The notes under the pieces: generated by a model
What the model was told of the DNA's origin: nothing
Seen by the model: the letters and a program-made list of their open reading frames with translations, nothing else
The model's database searches: none
Program-made: the position numbers and the translations under genes
Shown here: positions 5,525 through 9,050 of the stretch, piece after piece
Numbering within the stretch: position 1 is the stretch's first letter
Layout of the letters: every line of letters begins with the position of its first letter
DNA from: Reyranella sp.
GTDB taxonomy: Bacteria > Pseudomonadota > Alphaproteobacteria > Reyranellales > Reyranellaceae
Reading direction: 5' to 3'
DNA: 9,050 bases
Assembly: GCA_016780605.1 (NCBI GenBank)
Contig: JADHLS010000155.1
Span: 1 to 9,050 of the forward strand

Positions 5525-8500
5525 GATGCTGTTGCGCCGAAACTCCGAGTCCCCCGGAGGGGCCGCCTTGTCGAATGCTGCTCTGACCACGGTTGAGCAG
5601 GCGCAGGCCATTGAGGACGACCAGCAGCGATGCACCAACATCTGCCGCGATGGCGCCCCATAGAGAAGCAAGACCAATCACTGTCAACGCTGTGAACAGA
5701 AGCTTCACCGCGATCGAGAAGGCAACGTTCTGCCGGATCACTGCGAGCGTCGCGCGCGAATGGCGCACCAGCCAAGGAAGCTTCGAGAGCTCGTCTGACA
5801 TGAGTGCCACATCGGCCGTTTCGATAGCGGCATCGCTGCCCATAGCTCCCATTGCAATGCCGAGATCGGCACGTCCCATCGCGGGCGCATCGTTGACCCC
5901 GTCACCGACCATGGCGACCGATCCGTAGCGCCGCACCAAATCCTCCACGGCCGTCACCTTGTCGCCGGGCAGCAGCTCCGCCCGAACCTCGTCAATGCCC
6001 GTCTGTTTCGCAATTGCCTCTGCCGTCGACCGGTTGTCTCCCGTGAGCATCACGACATGCTTGATGCCGGCGCGGTGAAGCGCGGTGACAATGTCCTTCG
6101 CTTCCGGCCTGACGGCGTCGGCGACGGCGACAAGGCCCCAGACCTCGTGACCATCGCCGACCGCGACAATGGTGCGACCGGCGCTTGAGAGTGCATCAGC
6201 CCGCCGCAAAGCTTCGTCCGAGGTAATACCCCGCTCCTCAAGGTAGCGGCGCGAGCCGAGCCACGTCTCACGGCCGGCCACTCGGCCCGTAACGCCTCGC
6301 CCCATTATGGCCTGCACCGCCTCTGCTGGCTCGGCCACGATCTTGAGATCGGCGGCTCTCGCCATGATCGCGTGAGCGATCGGATGGCCACTGCGCGCCT
6401 CCAGGGCCGCGGCCAAGCCGAGAATCTCCCTTTCGCTGCGGCCTCCAAGCGGCACGATCTCGACGACCTGCGGCCTCCCTTCGGTGAGCGTGCCTGTCTT
6501 GTCCATGGCGATGACTTTGAGATGCGCAGGCGTTTCGAGGTGGGTGCCGCCCTTCACTAGAACGCCCTGCTTGGCGGCGCCGGCGAGTGCGGCCACGATG
6601 GTCACCGGCGTTGAGATCACGAGGGCGCAGGGGCAAGCGATCACGAGGAGCACCAGCGCCCGGTAGAACCAGACGTCCCAGGCGCCGCCCAGGAGCAAGG
6701 GCGGTGCGAGGAAGATCGCGATGGCGAGAACCATCACCACGGGGGTGTACACGCGTGCGAACTTTTCCACCCATTGCTCACTCGGTGCGCGTCGGCTCTG
6801 GGCCGAACCGACCATCCGTATGATCTGCGCCAGCGTTGTATCGTTCGCTGCCTTGGTAGCTATGACGTCTAGGGCGCCCTCGCCATTGATGGTACCGGCA
6901 TACACCTCATCACCCGCTGCCTTGAACACGGCGACGCTTTCACCGGTGATCGGTGCTTGATTGACCTCGCTTTCGCCGGCGGCAACCCGCCCATCAAGCG
7001 GCACCTTGTCTCCCGGCCGAATGATGATGCGCGCGCCGACCCGAACTTCTGCCGCGGGGACGTCGCGCTCAGAGCCGTCTTCGAGCCTGACGCGTGCTGT
7101 CGACGGCGCGAGTTCCATGAGCGCGGCAACGGCCCTGCGTGCGCGCCCGAGACTCCATGCCTCGAGCGCCAGGGCCAGTGCGAAAAAGAACGAAACGGTA
7201 GCGGCCTCGAACCAGGCGCCGATACCAATGGCGCCCGCGACTGCGGCCATCATCAGCAGATTCATGTCCGGACGAAGCCGTTGCGCCGCTAGCCAGGCCT
7301 TGGGAGCGACGTAGCGCGCCGCGCACAGCACTGCGACCGCGTAGAGGATCATGCTCGGCAGCGGGGTCCCGCCAAGAGCGTGCTCACCCGCCTCGAAGGC
7401 CGCAATCACGCCGCCGCCGAGCCAAGCGTGCACCGCGAAGCCCAGCGCCGTAAACAGACCGCTCGCGGCCGTCAGCCACGACTGCACGCGCCTGCGGCGC
7501 TCTTCCGCGCGTGCGGCTTCGCTGGTGCTGCCCTCGGTCCACGGCTCGGCACGCAGACCAGCGCGGACCACCGCCTTCTCGATACGGGCTTCGAGCGCGG
7601 CGTCCGGTGTCATGTCGATGGACATACGGCCATTGAGGAGGTCAAAGGCGAGCTTGTTTTCCCCGACCAGAGGTCCCACCTCGCGCTTGAGCGCCGCGAT
7701 CTCATCGGCACAGTCCATGCCGTGAATGCGATACACGACGTGACCAGGCAAATGGGTCGGCATCGGCGGGCTGAGAGCCTCTTGCACATCGGCGGCATGG
7801 CCGCAGGCTGCGCCATCTTGCGCTCCAGTGGCCTCGGGCGCAGCGGACGAGACCGCCCGCGGCGACCACGCTTCGGCGCGCATGCCCGTTCGAGCTACCG
7901 CCTCTTCGATCGCGTCGGGAGCCGCCCGATGCTGCGGCCCCACTGTCATCATCCCTTGCGCGGTGTCGAAGGCGAGCTTGTCCTCACCGACGAGCGGTCC
8001 AAGCTCCCGCGTGAGGGCTGCCACCTCGTTCTTACAGTCGAGGCCATGGACACGGTAAAGCAATGCCTCGGCCGTGCCGTCCGCAATCAAGGAGGCACGC
8101 ATCCCAGTCGGCGCGACGCGACGGATGATCTCGTCGACTGTGGCCTGCCGTTGCGGCGCGACCGTCATTAAGCCCTTCGCTGTGTCGAATGTCAGCCAAT
8201 CCTCGCTCCCGACCAGCGGCGCGATCTCGCGTTTGAGAGCTGCGACTTCGTTCTTACAGTCGAGCCCCTCCACTCGGAAGAGCAGCGGTGAAGCAGGCGG
8301 CTTTAGCGGCTCTGACAGAAGATGCGCTCGCATTCCGGTCGAATCGACTGCGCCTGTAATTAAATTGACCGCGACAGGGTGCGCGGTCGTCACATCCATC
8401 ACACCCGCCTTGGTGTCGAAGGACAGATTCTCCTCCCCTCCAACAACCGGGCCGACCGCCGCACGAAGCGCACGAACCTCGTTCTGGCAATCCAGGCCGT

Positions 8501-8555
8501 CAACTTTGAAGCGCAGCAAGCTCGAGGTGCTCATGGTCGCGACTCCAACTTTCAT
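5499..8555 (-). CDS. cadA: P1B-type heavy-metal exporting ATPase (CadA/ZntA class) with four tandem N-terminal domains
   Basis: About 1018 residues (numbering here counts from the adjacent ATG at 8558). It exports soft divalent cations (Zn, Cd, Pb) from the cytoplasm using ATP. Four homologous N-terminal modules have Cys at 24, 101, 175 and 283, in GLDCQNE, GLDCKNE, GLDCKNE and GMDCADE. A linker (232-270) carries CGH. The core is complete: TGE (538-540), CPCALVISTP (642-651), DKTGT with phospho-Asp 686, SGHP (723-726), MLTGDN (837-842), GDGVND (885-890), and K952 and D973 in the last helices, the residues that mark the Zn/Cd/Pb class. Usual CadA/ZntA proteins are about 700-800 residues; the excess is the module array. 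AAAGGA (8569-8564) suits the second ATG (8555) slightly better than 8558; an ATG at 8534 is also possible. Operator 3 controls it; lspA follows. Confidence 0.95.
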   Translation of the reverse strand: MKVGVATMSTSSLLRFKVDGLDCQNEVRALRAAVGPVVGGEENLSFDTKAGVMDVTTAHPVAVNLITGAVDSTGMRAHLLSEPLKPPASPLLFRVEGLDCKNEVAALKREIAPLVGSEDWLTFDTAKGLMTVAPQRQATVDEIIRRVAPTGMRASLIADGTAEALLYRVHGLDCKNEVAALTRELGPLVGEDKLAFDTAQGMMTVGPQHRAAPDAIEEAVARTGMRAEAWSPRAVSSAAPEATGAQDGAACGHAADVQEALSPPMPTHLPGHVVYRIHGMDCADEIAALKREVGPLVGENKLAFDLLNGRMSIDMTPDAALEARIEKAVVRAGLRAEPWTEGSTSEAARAEERRRRVQSWLTAASGLFTALGFAVHAWLGGGVIAAFEAGEHALGGTPLPSMILYAVAVLCAARYVAPKAWLAAQRLRPDMNLLMMAAVAGAIGIGAWFEAATVSFFFALALALEAWSLGRARRAVAALMELAPSTARVRLEDGSERDVPAAEVRVGARIIIRPGDKVPLDGRVAAGESEVNQAPITGESVAVFKAAGDEVYAGTINGEGALDVIATKAANDTTLAQIIRMVGSAQSRRAPSEQWVEKFARVYTPVVMVLAIAIFLAPPLLLGGAWDVWFYRALVLLVIACPCALVISTPVTIVAALAGAAKQGVLVKGGTHLETPAHLKVIAMDKTGTLTEGRPQVVEIVPLGGRSEREILGLAAALEARSGHPIAHAIMARAADLKIVAEPAEAVQAIMGRGVTGRVAGRETWLGSRRYLEERGITSDEALRRADALSSAGRTIVAVGDGHEVWGLVAVADAVRPEAKDIVTALHRAGIKHVVMLTGDNRSTAEAIAKQTGIDEVRAELLPGDKVTAVEDLVRRYGSVAMVGDGVNDAPAMGRADLGIAMGAMGSDAAIETADVALMSDELSKLPWLVRHSRATLAVIRQNVAFSIAVKLLFTALTVIGLASLWGAIAADVGASLLVVLNGLRLLNRGQSSIRQGGPSGGLGVSAQQHQAVAISRA

Positions 8556-8570
8556 CATCGTATCCTTTTG

Positions 8571-8587
8571 GCCGAGCTGTGCTCGGC
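8571..8587 (-). promoter_or_regulatory. Perfect hairpin in the ATPase mRNA leader
   Basis: GCCGAGC-ACA-GCTCGGC on the minus strand is a 7-bp GC-rich stem with a 3-nt loop, ending one base before the ribosome site AAAAGGA (8569-8563). With a start point near 8603 it lies in the transcribed leader. It could protect the 5' end of the mRNA or affect ribosome access; neither is shown. Confidence 0.5.
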
Positions 8588-8609
8588 TCCCGAGCCTCTT
8601 CCTGCTCAG

Positions 8610-8640
8610 ATCCTACATCCTGTAGCCACTACAGAATCAA
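8610..8640 (-). promoter_or_regulatory. MerR-type operator 3 and promoter of the ATPase gene
   Basis: On the minus strand TTGATT (8640-8635) and TAGGAT (8615-8610) are separated by exactly 19 bp. The spacer holds the dyad CTGTAG-TGG-CTACAG (8634-8620). The long spacer with the dyad starting directly after the -35 is the hallmark of promoters switched on by MerR-family metal sensors. The dyad is close to operator 1 (CTATAG/CTRTAG arms, 3-bp centre), so the MerR protein at 421-831 is the natural candidate regulator. Confidence 0.85.
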
Positions 8641-8654
8641 GCTGCGTTCTGTAT

Positions 8655-8692
8655 CCACAAGAGACCTGTGGTCATCCTCTGTCTCCTTGTGG
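8655..8692. terminator. Hairpin at the end of the CDF gene, possible terminator
   Basis: CCACAAG (8655-8661) pairs with CTTGTGG (8686-8692), continued by AGAC (8662-8665) with GTCT (8681-8684) across a one-base bulge. The loop is 15 nt. It spans the CDF stop codon and lies before operator 3, so it could separate the CDF transcript from the ATPase promoter. There is no T-run on the minus strand, so the role is uncertain. Confidence 0.35.
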
Positions 8693-9050
8693 TGCACGGT
8701 CGGCAGAATCGCGGGCCTCGCGCGCCTCCCGGAGGATGTCCCATCCGCCCTTGATGACGATCGCGGCGACCGCAATCCCGATCATGAGATCGGGGATCGG
8801 GGATTTCAGAAGCATGACCAACAGGCCGGAGAGAACGATGCCGCCATTGGCCACCATGTCGTTCGTCGTAAAGATCCAGGACGCTTTGAAATGGACGCCA
8901 TGTGCCCGATGCGCGCGCAAGAGCCGAAGAATAATCAGATTGGTCGCTGCGTTCGCGAGCGCTGTGATGATCATTGCGAGCCCGATTGGATCGGCTCCCA
9001 CAAAAAAGCGACGCAACACCTCTGCAAGCAACCCGAGGGCAACAAGGATC
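8672..9050 (-). CDS. Cation diffusion facilitator-like transporter, C-terminal part (runs off right edge)
   Basis: The visible 125 residues are the C-terminal membrane portion; the frame is open through the edge, so the start lies beyond 9050. At least four hydrophobic segments are present. The segment HFKASWIFTTNDMVANGGIV corresponds to the metal-site helix of CDF exporters. The family's usual HxxxD or DxxxD pair is absent: the Asp is kept, but the position four residues before it is Phe, with Asn before the Asp (TTND). This is the pattern I recall for a group of short 'cation transporter' relatives that often neighbour MerR-type sensors. The protein ends soon after the last helix (REAREARDSADRAPQGDRG), without the large cytoplasmic domain of typical CDF proteins. 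It lies upstream of the ATPase on the same strand and probably also exports metal; the ion is unknown. Confidence 0.8.
   Translation of the reverse strand, partial: ILVALGLLAEVLRRFFVGADPIGLAMIITALANAATNLIILRLLRAHRAHGVHFKASWIFTTNDMVANGGIVLSGLLVMLLKSPIPDLMIGIAVAAIVIKGGWDILREAREARDSADRAPQGDRG

Noticed and set aside
4870..5526. 218-codon plus-strand frame
   Set aside because: It lies opposite lspA, whose catalytic motifs are complete; the plus-strand product has the charged, patternless composition of an antisense reading.
7380..8171. 263-codon plus-strand frame
   Set aside because: Antisense to the N-terminal modules of the ATPase; its repeated look comes from the repeated modules on the other strand.
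8637..8675. 12-codon minus-strand frame whose ATG overlaps the CDF stop (ATGA), with AAGGAG upstream
   Set aside because: Too short to judge, no metal-binding or attenuator-like residues, and it ends inside the -35 of operator 3; likely chance.

Overview
This GC-rich window carries a heavy-metal tolerance locus. It most likely comes from an alphaproteobacterium, and the Bradyrhizobium/Rhodopseudomonas-type Hyphomicrobiales are my best guess. That placement rests on codon and GC style, a FixK/FNR-type box (TTGAT-N4-ATCAA), a TRAP transporter and protein flavour; no rRNA or marker gene confirms it.

Left part (1-1793). Position 1 to about 330 holds what looks like a broken ArsR-type regulator on the minus strand. 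A MerR-family divalent-metal sensor (421-831, +) follows, with a near-perfect MerR-type operator directly upstream. Converging on it from the right is a two-gene minus-strand unit: a Met-rich Spy/LTXXQ-type periplasmic protein (1227-1793) and a small SHOCT-domain membrane protein (907-1218). A 9-bp hairpin lies between the converging genes.

Middle part (1794-4314). A compact divergent control region (1794-1931) contains a second MerR-type dyad and a perfect FNR/FixK-type box. To its right is a TRAP transporter permease pair, dctQ (1932-2486) and dctM (2488-3861), with no substrate-binding dctP in view. The stretch 3862-4314 holds no gene I can recognise.

Right part (4315-9050). Everything is on the minus strand and reads leftward: a partial CDF-like cation transporter (8672 to the edge), a CadA/ZntA-class P1B ATPase with four tandem N-terminal metal-binding-like domains (5499-8555), a signal peptidase II (lspA, 4921-5451), and a small exported protein of unknown function (4315-4686). 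A third MerR-type operator with the diagnostic 19-bp -35/-10 spacing sits in front of the ATPase.

How they fit together: the MerR protein probably senses Cd/Pb/Zn and acts at the three related dyads (consensus CCTRTAG-N3-CTAYAGG). The ATPase and CDF protein would export metal from the cytoplasm, and the Spy-like and SHOCT proteins would act in the envelope. An lspA next to a metal ATPase recalls pbr/cad-type clusters. The most unusual points are the TRAP permease pair behind a metal-type operator combined with an FNR-type box, and the four-fold N-terminal module of the ATPase, in which every CXXC is reduced to one Cys plus an acidic residue.
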